Positions 22,630 through 31,616 of a stretch of 54,946 nt of DNA are shown piece after piece. The translations under genes were made by a program, and so were the position numbers. Source of the stretch: CAYPAU01 sp964408825 (lineage in GTDB: Bacteria; Patescibacteriota; Microgenomatia; Levybacterales; UBA12049). Location: positions 1-54,946 of the forward strand of contig CAYPAU010000004.1 of the NCBI GenBank assembly GCA_964408825.1, written 5' to 3'. A model generated the notes under the pieces. The model searched no databases. It was not told the DNA's origin and saw nothing but the letters and a program-made list of their open reading frames with translations. Positions within the stretch are counted from its first letter, which is position 1. Each line of letters opens with the position of its first letter.

Positions 22630-25299
22630 TTACAGTCTTGATAGATCAAAATTTATAGTCTCGTCAGTTGAGAAGATTTTTGAGAGAACTACTTTCCCGC
22701 TATTGTTTAGTTTAATATCTTTTGATGAAACTGTAAGAAATTGTGGGAATGAGAGGACAAAATCGAACGGATAATTCTCTGTTCCCGGTTGTTTAAATAA
22801 TTTAAGAGAATAGGAAGAGGATGGATTTTTAACGGGTACTTTTTGCGCAAGAGCATAGTTAAATATAATACTTTTTGACTTACCGGTTGGCACAATAGTT
22901 AGGAAACCAAAGATAGTTTTACCGTCCTGATTGTAGTTTTCAACTTCAAGCTCCTCAGGCGGTTTAAATCCTTTTTTTTCATATATTAAAGGGTCTGTTA
23001 CCGCACTTCTGATCTTTCGTTCGACTCCGTCAATCGATATTGAAATTAAAGTAGATCCCAAAGGAGCTATGAGTCTTATATAGGTTTTATAATCCCCACC
23101 CGGCCAGTCAGTAGAATTGTTTATAAGATTTAGGTTTGCTGAGGAAATTATCGAACCGTCGTCTTTTATTAGAACCTGATATTTTAGACTTCTTCCAACG
23201 AAAAAATTTGCCTTGTTGACTCCAAAATTTGCCTCATTTATTCCGAGGAAATCTTCAACTTCTATATCTTTTCGAAAATCTAAAAGACTCCCCGACCAGT
23301 TCTTTGCGACAAAAGTACTTTGAAGATTTTTATCAGAAAAGGCAAATAAAATATGTTTTTCGGAAATTGAGATAATTCCTGCCTTTAAAATTTCAAAATA
23401 AGGAAGGTTCTTCCTCTGAGTTAAATTAAGCTTAAGAGCGGAAAAAAGGGCATTTAAAAAATCTTTTTTTTGTGTCGATGATGGAAAGAAATTCTTCTCT
23501 GAGTGAGACTGCGTAATTTGATAGAAATTATTTTTATCAACCCTTTCCCTGTATTCAGGTACATAAACCTGGCCGAGTGAACCGACCAATTCTTTTACAA
23601 AAAAAACATCAACCCCAATTACTCCATCTACCTTCTGTCCTACCTCTTCGTAAAGCAAAAAGGCTGCAGAAGATGCAGATTTTGTAAAATCTACATCGAA
23701 ATTGCTGTCCCGAAGATAAAGATGTGCCGAGGGAAGATATCTTCTGACAGGATAGGGAGGCTCTATGTGTCCCTTAAGCTGCCCGTCGGCATCATAGACA
23801 TCGTGAATCGAAAAATCTGAAATTTTTCCTTTGTCTAAGGATAAGATTCCATACGAGCCGATAAATCCTCCCCCGGGCCTTAACTCCATGTTATTTTGAA
23901 ACAAAACTAAATAGGTTTTCTTTTCCTTAGGATTTACAAGTGAAAAAAAAGAATCATGAAGTCCACCTAACATGTTGATAATCCGATCGTAACTTCTTAT
24001 TTTTCCATAAAGATCCCTGTCCTCATCGCTGCTTATCCTTACCTCTTCAATTAAATTTAATGAATTTTTGAATGATGATGAGAAATAGAGCAAATCTTTT
24101 TGAGGGTCTTCTGAAGTGCCTTTAAAAATCTTTTCTGCCTCAAGTAAGGAGTTTGCCATATCATACCCTGCGTAAGAAAGCTTTTTGTACGATTCAATTT
24201 TGTAATTTAGATTTTCTATACTCTTGCCCAAACCAAAAAAACCTACCTCCTCTTTTAGAATTTTTCCGCTGTAGAGTGAAATCTCAAGAAGATAGTTTAT
24301 ACTTTTTAGGGAGGAAGCTGTCTGAGAAATATTTCCGGACTCGATGCTTTTTTTTACCAATCCTCCATTAAAAACTGAAAGCATCATGAAGCCAAAAGTG
24401 AAAAGAGCGGGTAAAATCAAAATAAAAATAAAAAGAAGTATGGGATAAAGAAATCTTTTTAAATCAATTTTTTCTTCACCTTTCTCCTTTCGTTTAGGCG
24501 CATCTATTTCTGTCTTCCAATCTTTAAAATCGGTTTCTTTAATTTTGCCTTCAGGTTTATAACCTTCCAAAACCAAATATTCTCCTTCGATAGATATGGT
24601 TTTTTCTTCCTCTTCTTTTTCTTTGACAAAATCAATTGTTATGGTAGGATCTTTTTTTTGCAAAATGTGGGAAAGGGTAATTAAAGAAAGAGGATGTTTT
24701 GGAAAAAGAAAAAATATTTTTGATTTACTTTCCCCAAAAATTGCTTTTAAAATACCGCTTACGGTATCCTTAAGTAAGATCGGGTAAACATTTGTAAGGC
24801 CATCCCCAGGTATTCTTATCTTATTATTCTTTATTACTTGCCTAAAAATTAAATTTAATGAATTATCAAAGACCAAGGCTTTCTCTTCCCCGAAAATATC
24901 ACCATAAATTATGGCTTTGGCATTTTTATATGAATCAATAATTTTAGAAGCAAGTTTCTGGGACCTATTCGATAGAGAGGAAGAATAAACAAGTATTGAT
25001 TGATCTTTGCTTCCTTTTTTTATAAAGATAGGCAAGGACTCCTCGATGCCCATATCTTTCTCGTCAAAAATAATTATGTGAGAATAGGTATTATCAGGAA
25101 TAACTGGGAATTTTTTTGAATATGGTATATGTATAATGTTTTCAGGCTCCTCTTTAAGTTTTTCCCCTGATACAAGAATTACAAGAAGTTCTTTTGAAAG
25201 CTCTTGAGCAATAAGTTCACCTAGGACTCCAAATTTGTCTACGATAAGAATGGGGTTATTTTTCTCCTCGGAAGGAATAAGGGCAGGTCGTCTCATCAA
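22630..25299 (-). CDS. DUF4012 membrane protein with N-terminal SDR-like domain
   Basis: An 889-aa protein in three parts. Residues 1-225 look like a degenerate NAD-dependent epimerase/short-chain dehydrogenase fold (ILIVDKFGVLGELIAQEL, YSSSLSNRSQ, IIYGDIFGEE, IRIPGDGLTNVYPILLKDTVSGI). One long transmembrane helix follows near residues 276-302. The extracytoplasmic remainder contains the DUF4012 core LVLFQNNMELRPGGGFIGSYG and HDVYDADGQLKGHI. DUF4012 proteins are common next to polysaccharide genes and their biochemical role is unknown. The preferred start is ATG 25296; the codon at 25299 is TTG. It is last in the rpmH-to-rnhA operon, next to the O-antigen-ligase-like gene, which suggests a cell-surface glycan role (inference). 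Confidence 0.8.
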   Translation of the reverse strand: MMRRPALIPSEEKNNPILIVDKFGVLGELIAQELSKELLVILVSGEKLKEEPENIIHIPYSKKFPVIPDNTYSHIIIFDEKDMGIEESLPIFIKKGSKDQSILVYSSSLSNRSQKLASKIIDSYKNAKAIIYGDIFGEEKALVFDNSLNLIFRQVIKNNKIRIPGDGLTNVYPILLKDTVSGILKAIFGESKSKIFFLFPKHPLSLITLSHILQKKDPTITIDFVKEKEEEEKTISIEGEYLVLEGYKPEGKIKETDFKDWKTEIDAPKRKEKGEEKIDLKRFLYPILLFIFILILPALFTFGFMMLSVFNGGLVKKSIESGNISQTASSLKSINYLLEISLYSGKILKEEVGFFGLGKSIENLNYKIESYKKLSYAGYDMANSLLEAEKIFKGTSEDPQKDLLYFSSSFKNSLNLIEEVRISSDEDRDLYGKIRSYDRIINMLGGLHDSFFSLVNPKEKKTYLVLFQNNMELRPGGGFIGSYGILSLDKGKISDFSIHDVYDADGQLKGHIEPPYPVRRYLPSAHLYLRDSNFDVDFTKSASSAAFLLYEEVGQKVDGVIGVDVFFVKELVGSLGQVYVPEYRERVDKNNFYQITQSHSEKNFFPSSTQKKDFLNALFSALKLNLTQRKNLPYFEILKAGIISISEKHILFAFSDKNLQSTFVAKNWSGSLLDFRKDIEVEDFLGINEANFGVNKANFFVGRSLKYQVLIKDDGSIISSANLNLINNSTDWPGGDYKTYIRLIAPLGSTLISISIDGVERKIRSAVTDPLIYEKKGFKPPEELEVENYNQDGKTIFGFLTIVPTGKSKSIIFNYALAQKVPVKNPSSSYSLKLFKQPGTENYPFDFVLSFPQFLTVSSKDIKLNNSGKVVLSKIFSTDETINFDLSRL

Positions 25300-25306
25300 A
25301 ACTATT

Positions 25307-25741
25307 TTATGGCAATTGCAACTTACTGTCCAGCGCGTGGTTTACCAATCTATCAGCCCTTTTATTTTTTTCTCTTGGAATATACCTGTAATAAATTTTG
25401 TAATTTATATTGTTTTCAAGCTCTCTTATCTTATAAAGATAATTTCTTAAATTGGCGTTCTTAATCTTAAAGAGCCCATTTATCTGAGAACAAACGAGGC
25501 TGGAGTCAAGAAAAAAATTTATTGTCTCAACTTCAGAAAGTGCTTTCTTGTGTAAGCCAATCCATGATAAGGCTTCGACAACTGCCTTGTATTCGGCTGT
25601 ATTATTGGTTGCAATTCCTGTTCTTTTACCAAATCCCGCAATTTCTTTTCCGTTATTATCCTCTATGTAAACTCCGATAGCCGAAGGTCCGGGGTTACCT
25701 CTTGAGCCACCATCTGTAAAAACATTTATTGATTTAGTCAT
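25307..25741 (-). CDS. rnhA: Ribonuclease HI-like protein
   Basis: Cleaves the RNA strand of RNA-DNA hybrids. The 144-aa protein carries the catalytic carboxylates Asp10 (FTDGGSRGNPG), Glu50 (NNTAEYKAV), Asp79 (FFLDSSLV) and Asp130 (KRADRLVNHA). Its DGGSRGNPGPSAIGV and NNTAEY spacing is that of the short RnhA subgroup without a basic protrusion. The start overlaps the upstream polymerase/ligase gene by 8 nt. Confidence 0.93.
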   Translation of the reverse strand: MTKSINVFTDGGSRGNPGPSAIGVYIEDNNGKEIAGFGKRTGIATNNTAEYKAVVEALSWIGLHKKALSEVETINFFLDSSLVCSQINGLFKIKNANLRNYLYKIRELENNINYKIYYRYIPREKNKRADRLVNHALDSKLQLP

Positions 25742-27056
25742 CTCTGCTCCAAAAATATCCCAGCCAAAAGGAAAACATAAGCTGTCCCTGCTGAAGAGTC
25801 AAGAAATAATGATCGAACAGTCCAATTACTATAATATAGAAAAATAAAAGCTTTAAGAAGAGTTTCTTCTTTTCAAGAACTTTCAAATACGTCTTATATA
25901 AAAACCACAAAAAATAAAGTAAACCAATAAGGCCTGTTTGAATTAAAACGAGAAGAAAAATATTGTGAACGGGCTGAAGAACAAAAACATCTTTTAGTAT
26001 GGTATTGGCTAAAAAATAATTATATAAGCCTGTTCCAAAAATTAAATTTTCCCAGATCGGTCTTATGTTTTCTAGAATGAGTTTTTCTCTTAGAATAAAC
26101 GATTCCTCAAGGACAGAACTTTGGAAAAATCTTAAATAAAATGGTGCATAGAAAAGAAACGAAACGATTAAAGAAGTTAAGATCACCGTACTTATCATAA
26201 TTTTTTTCACTGTGTATTTTTTTGTTTTTAAAAATACAAATATAAAAAGACTTAAAATAAAAAGAATTATTGGAATTCTTGAAAAGGTTAAAAATAATGC
26301 AATTGATCCTAAAATAATTGCTACCAAAGGGGTTAACCCAATGGATTTTTTAAAACCGAAGTTAAACAGGAGAAAAGTAAGAGAAAGTAAAAGAAAACCT
26401 GCAAGAACATTTGGGTGAGAAAATGTTCCATAAGCTCTTAAGATTAGTTCTCCATCGACTGATATGTTTGCTATGCCCGGTGTCCCTCCATTAAAGCTTC
26501 TCTCTCCCAGAAGATATAAGATTCCTCCTATCGAACCTTGTTTTATGTATTGGAAAATGCCAATCAAGGATTCTACGATAACGCTTATTGAAAAAATGGA
26601 AATCAAAGTGCTTATGTTATTTTTTTTTATTTTATAAAATGTCAAAACTCCAAGAAACAAAAACTCCAAGAATCTTAAGGCTCCATAAATTGAGAGTGGT
26701 TTGTTTTGCGAAAAAACTATGTTTATTATCAAAAAAATAATTATTAAACTTAAATGTATTGAAAAAACTCTAAACCTTTTAATCTTCTTCAAAATTTTAA
26801 TCCCAGAACTTTTTATGAACACTGAAAACAAAAGTAGCAAAATTAAAATATCGGTAAGATAAATTGTAGGAGATAAATAATCAACCCTTACGCCTGAGAC
26901 ATAGGAAAAGGAAGGCCAAAAATGTTTACCAAATTGAGAAGGCAAAAAAAGGAGCAGAAGAAGATAGATAAAATCTTCCGGATTAATTTTTGGGACGAAT
27001 GACAAGAACCCTGTCCTTGCCTTCCCCAACTGATTCGGAGACAACATCTTTATCAT
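25734..27056 (-). CDS. O-antigen ligase/polymerase-like membrane protein
   Basis: A 440-aa protein with about 11 hydrophobic segments. The Wzy_C/WaaL-type periplasmic loop appears near residues 345-385: GTGLYNYFLANT, then QPVHNIFLLVLIQTGLIGLLYFLW, where the His-Asn pair and following Gly-Leu-Gly helix are the family's best-conserved part. Members polymerise or ligate undecaprenyl-linked glycans on the outer face of the cytoplasmic membrane. The first ATG overlaps khpB by 74 nt, more than is usual even here, so a later non-ATG start is possible. It lies within the rpmH-yidC operon beside DUF4012. Confidence 0.82.
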   Translation of the reverse strand: MIKMLSPNQLGKARTGFLSFVPKINPEDFIYLLLLLFLPSQFGKHFWPSFSYVSGVRVDYLSPTIYLTDILILLLLFSVFIKSSGIKILKKIKRFRVFSIHLSLIIIFLIINIVFSQNKPLSIYGALRFLEFLFLGVLTFYKIKKNNISTLISIFSISVIVESLIGIFQYIKQGSIGGILYLLGERSFNGGTPGIANISVDGELILRAYGTFSHPNVLAGFLLLSLTFLLFNFGFKKSIGLTPLVAIILGSIALFLTFSRIPIILFILSLFIFVFLKTKKYTVKKIMISTVILTSLIVSFLFYAPFYLRFFQSSVLEESFILREKLILENIRPIWENLIFGTGLYNYFLANTILKDVFVLQPVHNIFLLVLIQTGLIGLLYFLWFLYKTYLKVLEKKKLFLKLLFFYIIVIGLFDHYFLTLQQGQLMFSFWLGYFWSRDD

Positions 27057-27435
27057 CCTTTAGAGATATGTGAATGATCCGTCTTTCCCAAGCCTTAAGA
27101 GATGGGATTGTTACGTCTTTCCCTTCTCTAAGTGCTCTGTCCTTTGCGTCCAGAAGCATATTCTTAAGCCACTCTTCTCGGTTTTTCTTGTAATCTCCAA
27201 CCTCAAGAGAAACTCTGTAAAATTTGTTAAGTTTTTTTGATATACAAAGGGCAAGAATAGTTTGAAGAGACTCGAGCATGTCTCCGTGTCTTCCAATTAC
27301 AATTCCGCTTTCATCTGTTGTTAGGATAATATTAATCGTCTCATCTAAAACTTCTAAAGAAATATCTCCTTCAATTTGAAGTAGTTTAAAAATCTCTTCT
27401 ATAGTTTTTTTTATTGTTTTTTCTTTCTTTTCCAT
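26983..27435 (-). CDS. khpB: KhpB/Jag-like RNA-binding protein (KH + R3H)
   Basis: RNA-binding protein usually encoded next to yidC. The 150-aa protein has a KH domain whose GxxG loop reads GRHG (IGRHGDMLESLQTILAL) and a C-terminal R3H domain (ERRIIHISLKDDKDVVSESVGEGKDRVLVI). The Jag_N domain found in Firmicutes homologues is missing. It overlaps yidC by 25 nt. Confidence 0.9.
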   Translation of the reverse strand: MEKKEKTIKKTIEEIFKLLQIEGDISLEVLDETINIILTTDESGIVIGRHGDMLESLQTILALCISKKLNKFYRVSLEVGDYKKNREEWLKNMLLDAKDRALREGKDVTIPSLKAWERRIIHISLKDDKDVVSESVGEGKDRVLVIRPKN

Positions 27436-28226
27436 AAATCAGAAAGCCCTCCCCATCCCGAAATTTGATATTGCTGTATGATACCAAAAACCGAAAATGT
27501 ATTCCAATACAAGGAAAGACCTATGGGAAAACTGTAAGAAAAAAACCCAATCATAAGAGGGAATATATATAAAGACTGAGATTGAAATGCCGATGCAAAA
27601 TCATCTTTCTTTTTTTCTTTTTCTAAAGGCTTGATGTCCGTTTTGGGAGGAGTCATCATTTTAGTTTGAATAAATTGAAATACCGCCGTTAACACTGGCA
27701 CCAAAAGAATAAGCGGCATAGCTTTCAAAAGTGCTGACGGGTTTTGTCCAAGCGGGATTCCAAAAAACTCTGTGCTCCAAGAGCCAGTAAGCCTAAAGAG
27801 GTCATTGTTGTAAACAATTTTATTTATGCTGGGGACTGCATTCTCTCCTCCCAATTTAACAAGGCGATCTAAAACAGAATATAATCCCCAAATTACAGGT
27901 ATTTGAACGATAACCGGCAGACACCCCGCAGCCGGATTTACTCCAAACTCTTTATACAATTTCATTGTTTCCTGTTGAAGTGTCTTGGCATCTTTTTTGT
28001 GTTTGTCTTTTAGCCGTGACAAATGTGGTGCAAGCTCCTGCATTTTCTTACTCGCCTTAAGCTGAGAATGGGTAAGGGGGTAGAGAATAAGTCTAATAAA
28101 AATCGTGAGAACAATTATTGAAAACCCCAAGGGGTAAGGAATATTAAAGAAAGAAAGCAACTTATAAATAAGTACTAAAATACTGGCAATTGGCTGAACT
28201 AAGATAAGATTAAAAATTTCTACCAT
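27411..28226 (-). CDS. yidC: Membrane protein insertase YidC/Oxa1
   Basis: Inserts and folds membrane proteins alone or with Sec. The 271-aa Oxa1-type protein lacks the large periplasmic domain of proteobacterial YidC. The conserved core reads YPLGFSIIVLTIFIRLILYPLTHSQLKASKKMQELAPHL, which includes the hydrophilic-groove Arg. The cytoplasmic hairpin (KHKKDAKTLQQETMKLYKEFGVNPAAGCLPVIVQIPVI) and the C-terminal segments with FPIGLSLYWNTFSVFGIIQQY follow. It overlaps yidD (17 nt) and khpB (25 nt). Confidence 0.95.
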   Translation of the reverse strand: MVEIFNLILVQPIASILVLIYKLLSFFNIPYPLGFSIIVLTIFIRLILYPLTHSQLKASKKMQELAPHLSRLKDKHKKDAKTLQQETMKLYKEFGVNPAAGCLPVIVQIPVIWGLYSVLDRLVKLGGENAVPSINKIVYNNDLFRLTGSWSTEFFGIPLGQNPSALLKAMPLILLVPVLTAVFQFIQTKMMTPPKTDIKPLEKEKKKDDFASAFQSQSLYIFPLMIGFFSYSFPIGLSLYWNTFSVFGIIQQYQISGWGGLSDLWKRKKKQ

Positions 28227-28437
28227 AATTTATTTTATAAAACGGCTGACATTTCAGAAATCTTGAAAAGGCCATACTAAGTCCTTTAAAAGTTCCAAAT
28301 TTTTCAATAGATATTCTTGCGTATTCTGAACACGTAGGATGGAACCTGCATGAACTATTAATCCCAAGTAAATTTTTCAAAGCGACTGATATAAACTTTT
28401 GATAGATGTTTATTAAAATTATTAATACTTGTTTCAT
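28210..28437 (-). CDS. yidD: Membrane protein insertion efficiency factor YidD
   Basis: A 75-aa YidD/haemolytic factor. LINIYQKFISVALKNLLG, SSCRFHPTCSEYARISIEKFGTFKGLSMAFSRFLKCQPF is the typical pattern, with the invariant CRF.PTCS.YA and C-terminal C.P cysteines. It lies between rnpA and yidC, its usual place, and overlaps rnpA by 4 nt. Confidence 0.95.
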   Translation of the reverse strand: MKQVLIILINIYQKFISVALKNLLGINSSCRFHPTCSEYARISIEKFGTFKGLSMAFSRFLKCQPFYKINYGRNF

Positions 28438-28763
28438 GGTATTAAATTTGCTTTTTTAAAAGAGTCTTTTATTGTAGATAAAATTTCCGAAGGCATTTTC
28501 TCTCTTATTTCTTTTTTTGCAATAATCAATACGTCTTTCCCCTTTTTTATATTTGGTAAAATCTTCTTAATACTATTTTTTATTTGCCTTTTTAATCTAT
28601 TTCTCCCAACTGCATTTTTTTCTATTTTTTTAGAAACGACAATTCCAAATCTTGGGAAAGAAAAATTATTGTCTTTTGTTTTTATAACAAAGGCCGGGAA
28701 AAAAATTGCTCCCCTATTATTAAATCTAACATTTCTTGGGAGCTTATGCTTTTTATCAAGCAT
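28434..28763 (-). CDS. rnpA: Ribonuclease P protein component
   Basis: Protein subunit of RNase P, which matures tRNA 5' ends together with the RnpB RNA (not in this window). The 109-aa protein has the RNR motif region as VGRNRLKRQIKNSIKKIL, FGIVVSKKIEKNAVGRN, and the C-terminal DVLIIAKKEIREK. The ATG lies directly after the rpmH stop (one intervening base). Confidence 0.93.
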   Translation of the reverse strand: MLDKKHKLPRNVRFNNRGAIFFPAFVIKTKDNNFSFPRFGIVVSKKIEKNAVGRNRLKRQIKNSIKKILPNIKKGKDVLIIAKKEIREKMPSEILSTIKDSFKKANLIP

Positions 28764-28764
28764 T

Positions 28765-28899
28765 CTAAATTGTCACTCTTTTTCTTCCTTTTTGTCTTCT
28801 TCTCTTAATAACTTTTTTCCCAGAATGAGATTTTGATCTTTTTAGAAATCCATGTTTTCTTTTTCTTTTTAGTTTTTTAAGTTTAATGGTTTTTTCCAT
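28765..28899 (-). CDS. rpmH: Ribosomal protein L34
   Basis: A 44-aa, extremely basic protein reading MEKTIKLKKLKRKRKHGFLK, then RSKSHSGKKVIKRRRQKGRK and RVTI. The KRKRKHGFLKR...S..GKKVI.RRR.KGRKR pattern is that of L34. The N-terminus departs from the usual MKRTYQPS form (MEKTIKLKK). It is too short for many gene callers. First gene of the rnpA-yidD-yidC operon, as is universal near oriC, with a TATACT box 12 nt before its ATG. Confidence 0.93.
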   Translation of the reverse strand: MEKTIKLKKLKRKRKHGFLKRSKSHSGKKVIKRRRQKGRKRVTI

Positions 28900-28911
28900 A
28901 ATCTCTGGTAG

Positions 28912-28920
28912 AGTATAGCA
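28912..28920 (-). promoter_or_regulatory. Extended -10 promoter of rpmH-rnpA-yidDC
   Basis: Minus-strand TGCTATACT (TATACT 28912-28917), 12 nt before the rpmH ATG. Confidence 0.55.
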
Positions 28921-28976
28921 AAAAACCAAAAATATTAACAGTAGAAAAAGGACACAGTTTTATCTATTTTATATTC

Positions 28977-29006
28977 TTGACAACGTATGCACTCGGTCAT
29001 TAAACT
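28977..29006 (+). promoter_or_regulatory. Promoter of dnaA
   Basis: TTGACA (28977-28982), an 18-nt spacer and TAAACT (29001-29006). A start near 29013 would exclude the ATG at 28987 and favour ATG 29029. Confidence 0.55.
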
Positions 29007-29028
29007 TAGTTTCACCCCAAAAGAAATT

Positions 29029-30369
29029 ATGAACAACGAGAACGATAAACTCTGGAAAACAATTTTAAATGAAATAGAAACCCAAATATCAAAAGCAAAC
29101 TTCCTGACACTTTTTAACAAAACTCAGCTTCTGTCTTTTGAAGAAGATGTAGTAACGATATCGGCCCCCTCAGCAATGATTATTGATCTTTTGCAAAAAA
29201 GATTTTATGAAATTATAAAAAAAGCGGTAGACAAAAATACCGGCAAAAATACCAAAATTATATTTGTGCCAAAAGCCTCAGTAGATAAAACAAGTTACGA
29301 AAATGCCCCTCTTTTTCACTCAAGTCAACAAAAACCTATCATCGGGCACCTGCCAAGAGTTAGAAAGGACTACAGTTTTCAGACTTTTGCCGTATCGGCA
29401 AGTAACCAACTTGCATATGTCTCGGCTCAGACAGTCGCAAAGAAAATAGGACAGGCATATAACCCGCTTTTTATATACGGGCCGGTAGGAGTAGGTAAGA
29501 CTCATCTTATGCATGCCATAACAAGCTACGTCTACAAAGAGTCTCCGGATAAAAAAATTACTTACCTTACCAGCGAAGACTTCACCAATGAGGTTGTCGA
29601 AGCAATAAGAACCAATGATACGGCAAGAATGAAAAAAAAATTTAGAAACTTAGATATTCTTGCAATTGATGATGTACAGTTTATCGCGGGCAAAGAGAGA
29701 GTGCAAGAAGAGCTATTTCATACATTTAACATTCTTATTGATAAGGGGGCTCAAATAGTTCTTTCTTCCGACAGGCCTCCGTCTGAAATTAAAAAAATTG
29801 AGAAAAGGCTTTCTTCAAGATTTTCAGGAGGCCTTACGGTAGACATAGAACCGCCGGATTTTGAACTCCGAACCGCAATTCTTTTAATAAAAGCGAAGAA
29901 GCACAGCTTTAATCTTCCCATAGAAGCTGCTAAAAGAATAGCGGAGATGGTCATAGACACCAGAAGCCTTGAGGGAAATCTTCTGCGGCTTATGACGGAG
30001 GTTGAAACAAGCTCCGAGCCGATAGACTTACTCACGAATAGGTTAATGAGCAAGGAGTCAATGAGGGAATCTACCGCACACCCTGATGATATTATCTTAA
30101 ACCTTTGTAATTTTTACAGAATAAAACCAACACAAATAAAAAGTCCTAAAAGAGATGCTTCTTTGGTTAAGGCACGACAGGTGGCAATGTATCTTTTGCG
30201 AAGCGAGTTGGGCCTATCTTTTGTTGAGATTGGAAATCTTTTGGGCGGAAGGGATCACACAACAATAATGCATGGGGTTGATAAAATTCAGGGGCTGATA
30301 GATAAAAATGTCTTCACAGAAGATGTAAAAAAAATAATGGCATCCACTAAATCTTCCGATTTTTCATAA
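29029..30369 (+). CDS. dnaA: Chromosomal replication initiator DnaA
   Basis: AAA+ initiator that melts oriC. The protein is 446 aa from ATG 29029. The N-terminal domain I (NDKLWKTILNEIETQISKANFLTLF) and a short linker are followed by the AAA+ core starting YSFQTFAVSASNQLAY, Walker A GPVGVGKTHL, Walker B LAIDDVQFIAGK, SDRPPSEI, and domain IV with the signature GGRDHTTIMHG. The frame opens at ATG 28987, adding 14 residues, but the promoter lies over that codon. Divergent from rpmH, next to dnaN, the classical origin arrangement. Confidence 0.97.
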   Translation: MNNENDKLWKTILNEIETQISKANFLTLFNKTQLLSFEEDVVTISAPSAMIIDLLQKRFYEIIKKAVDKNTGKNTKIIFVPKASVDKTSYENAPLFHSSQQKPIIGHLPRVRKDYSFQTFAVSASNQLAYVSAQTVAKKIGQAYNPLFIYGPVGVGKTHLMHAITSYVYKESPDKKITYLTSEDFTNEVVEAIRTNDTARMKKKFRNLDILAIDDVQFIAGKERVQEELFHTFNILIDKGAQIVLSSDRPPSEIKKIEKRLSSRFSGGLTVDIEPPDFELRTAILLIKAKKHSFNLPIEAAKRIAEMVIDTRSLEGNLLRLMTEVETSSEPIDLLTNRLMSKESMRESTAHPDDIILNLCNFYRIKPTQIKSPKRDASLVKARQVAMYLLRSELGLSFVEIGNLLGGRDHTTIMHGVDKIQGLIDKNVFTEDVKKIMASTKSSDFS

Positions 30370-30499
30370 TTTTTTGCAAGGGTAAGTTATCCATTTTCTT
30401 TTACACATACTTATCCCAGGTTTGGCACTCGTGTGGTCTTGCTTTTTCCCACTTTTCCCACTAAACTACTACAACTACAAAATAAAAGAATAAAGTAAA
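30370..30499. other. Probable oriC (dnaA-dnaN intergenic)
   Basis: 130 nt with DnaA-box-like TTATCCATT (30387-30395) and TTATCCCAG (30411-30419), two TTTTCCCAC blocks (30445-30463) and an A-rich stretch before dnaN that could be the unwinding element. None matches TTATCCACA perfectly, so this rests on the gene context plus near matches. Confidence 0.5.
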
Positions 30500-31615
30500 A
30501 TGAGGGTTTCATTCCTTTGTGAAAATGTTAATAAAAAAATGTCCTTGGCAAACCGTGCCGTTTCCCAAAGATCCCAGCTTCCGATCTTACTTAATTTTTT
30601 ACTTAAAGCAAAGAAGGGAAAGTTTACAATAACAGCAACCGATCTTGAAATTGGTATAGAGGCGGGTCTTCCGGCAAACATTGAGGAGGAGGGGGAAACA
30701 ACGGTTCCTGCGAAAATTTTTTTTGATCTTTTAACAAACATAGGGAAGGGGAAAATCACCCTATACACAGATCAAAACAACCTTCACTTCAAGACGGAAA
30801 AAACAAAAACCGTTTTTCAGACAATAGGCGCAGAAGAATTCCCCAAGATTTATGAAGACAGGGGAGACAAGATAGGGGTTTTAATAAGTGAAGTTTTGGA
30901 AAAAGACTTACCGGGTATAGTTTTTTCAGCATCTCTTGATTCCGGAAGACCCGCGTTATCCGGTGTCCTAATGGGAAAAGCAAGGGGGGGTAATGGTTTT
31001 TTTATGGTTGCAACCGATGGATCCAAGCGTTCTATTAAGAAGGGCACGGCAGCAGGGGGGGATACCGGCGAAAAAAGACTTTTGGTTCCTGCAAGAATAA
31101 TAAGGGAGCTGACTCTTTTAAAAGAGGACGGAGACGTCACAATGTTTGTTTCCCAAAAGAGCAATCAAGTTGTTTTTGAGCAAAACGACATTGTTCTTGT
31201 CGGAAGACTTATTGAGGCAGGGTTCCCGAATTATCAAAAAATAATTCCCGAGGATTTCTCAACAAGAGCAACAATGAGCAGGGAAGAGTTTCTTTCAGCG
31301 GTTAAAACCTGCTCGGTTTTCGCAAGAGAGTCGGCAAATATAATAAAGTTTTCTCTGGCAAAGAAGGGACTCACTGTTTCTGCAAGCGCTCCGTCTCTTG
31401 GAGAAACAGCAATAGATGTTGAAGCAAGCTTTGAGGGAGAAGAAAATGAAATCGCTTTTAACTGCCGTTATGTCTTGGAATTTTTGACAAACACACAGGG
31501 GGAGAAAATTGTTTTTGAAATGTCAGGACCATTAAATCCCGGAGTATTCAAAATAGAAGGCGACCCCGACTTTCTTCACATCATAATGCCCATAAGAGTC
31601 CAATCGGAAGGGTAA
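30500..31615 (+). CDS. dnaN: DNA polymerase III beta sliding clamp
   Basis: Ring-shaped processivity clamp. The 371-aa length and three-domain pattern are standard: N-terminal MRVSFLCENVNKKMSLANRAVSQRSQLPIL, TDLEIGI, PAKIFFDLL, the central EEFPKI, RPALSGVLM and ATDGSKRS, and the C-terminal hydrophobic-pocket end MPIRVQ (compare MPMRL). It follows dnaA across the putative origin and converges on the 131-aa gene with a single-base gap. Confidence 0.96.
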   Translation: MRVSFLCENVNKKMSLANRAVSQRSQLPILLNFLLKAKKGKFTITATDLEIGIEAGLPANIEEEGETTVPAKIFFDLLTNIGKGKITLYTDQNNLHFKTEKTKTVFQTIGAEEFPKIYEDRGDKIGVLISEVLEKDLPGIVFSASLDSGRPALSGVLMGKARGGNGFFMVATDGSKRSIKKGTAAGGDTGEKRLLVPARIIRELTLLKEDGDVTMFVSQKSNQVVFEQNDIVLVGRLIEAGFPNYQKIIPEDFSTRATMSREEFLSAVKTCSVFARESANIIKFSLAKKGLTVSASAPSLGETAIDVEASFEGEENEIAFNCRYVLEFLTNTQGEKIVFEMSGPLNPGVFKIEGDPDFLHIIMPIRVQSEG

Positions 31616-31616
31616 G

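Noticed and set aside
28987..29028. dnaA start at ATG 28987
   Set aside because: The codon lies between the -35 and -10 hexamers of the dnaA promoter. ATG 29029 gives a domain I start typical of DnaA.
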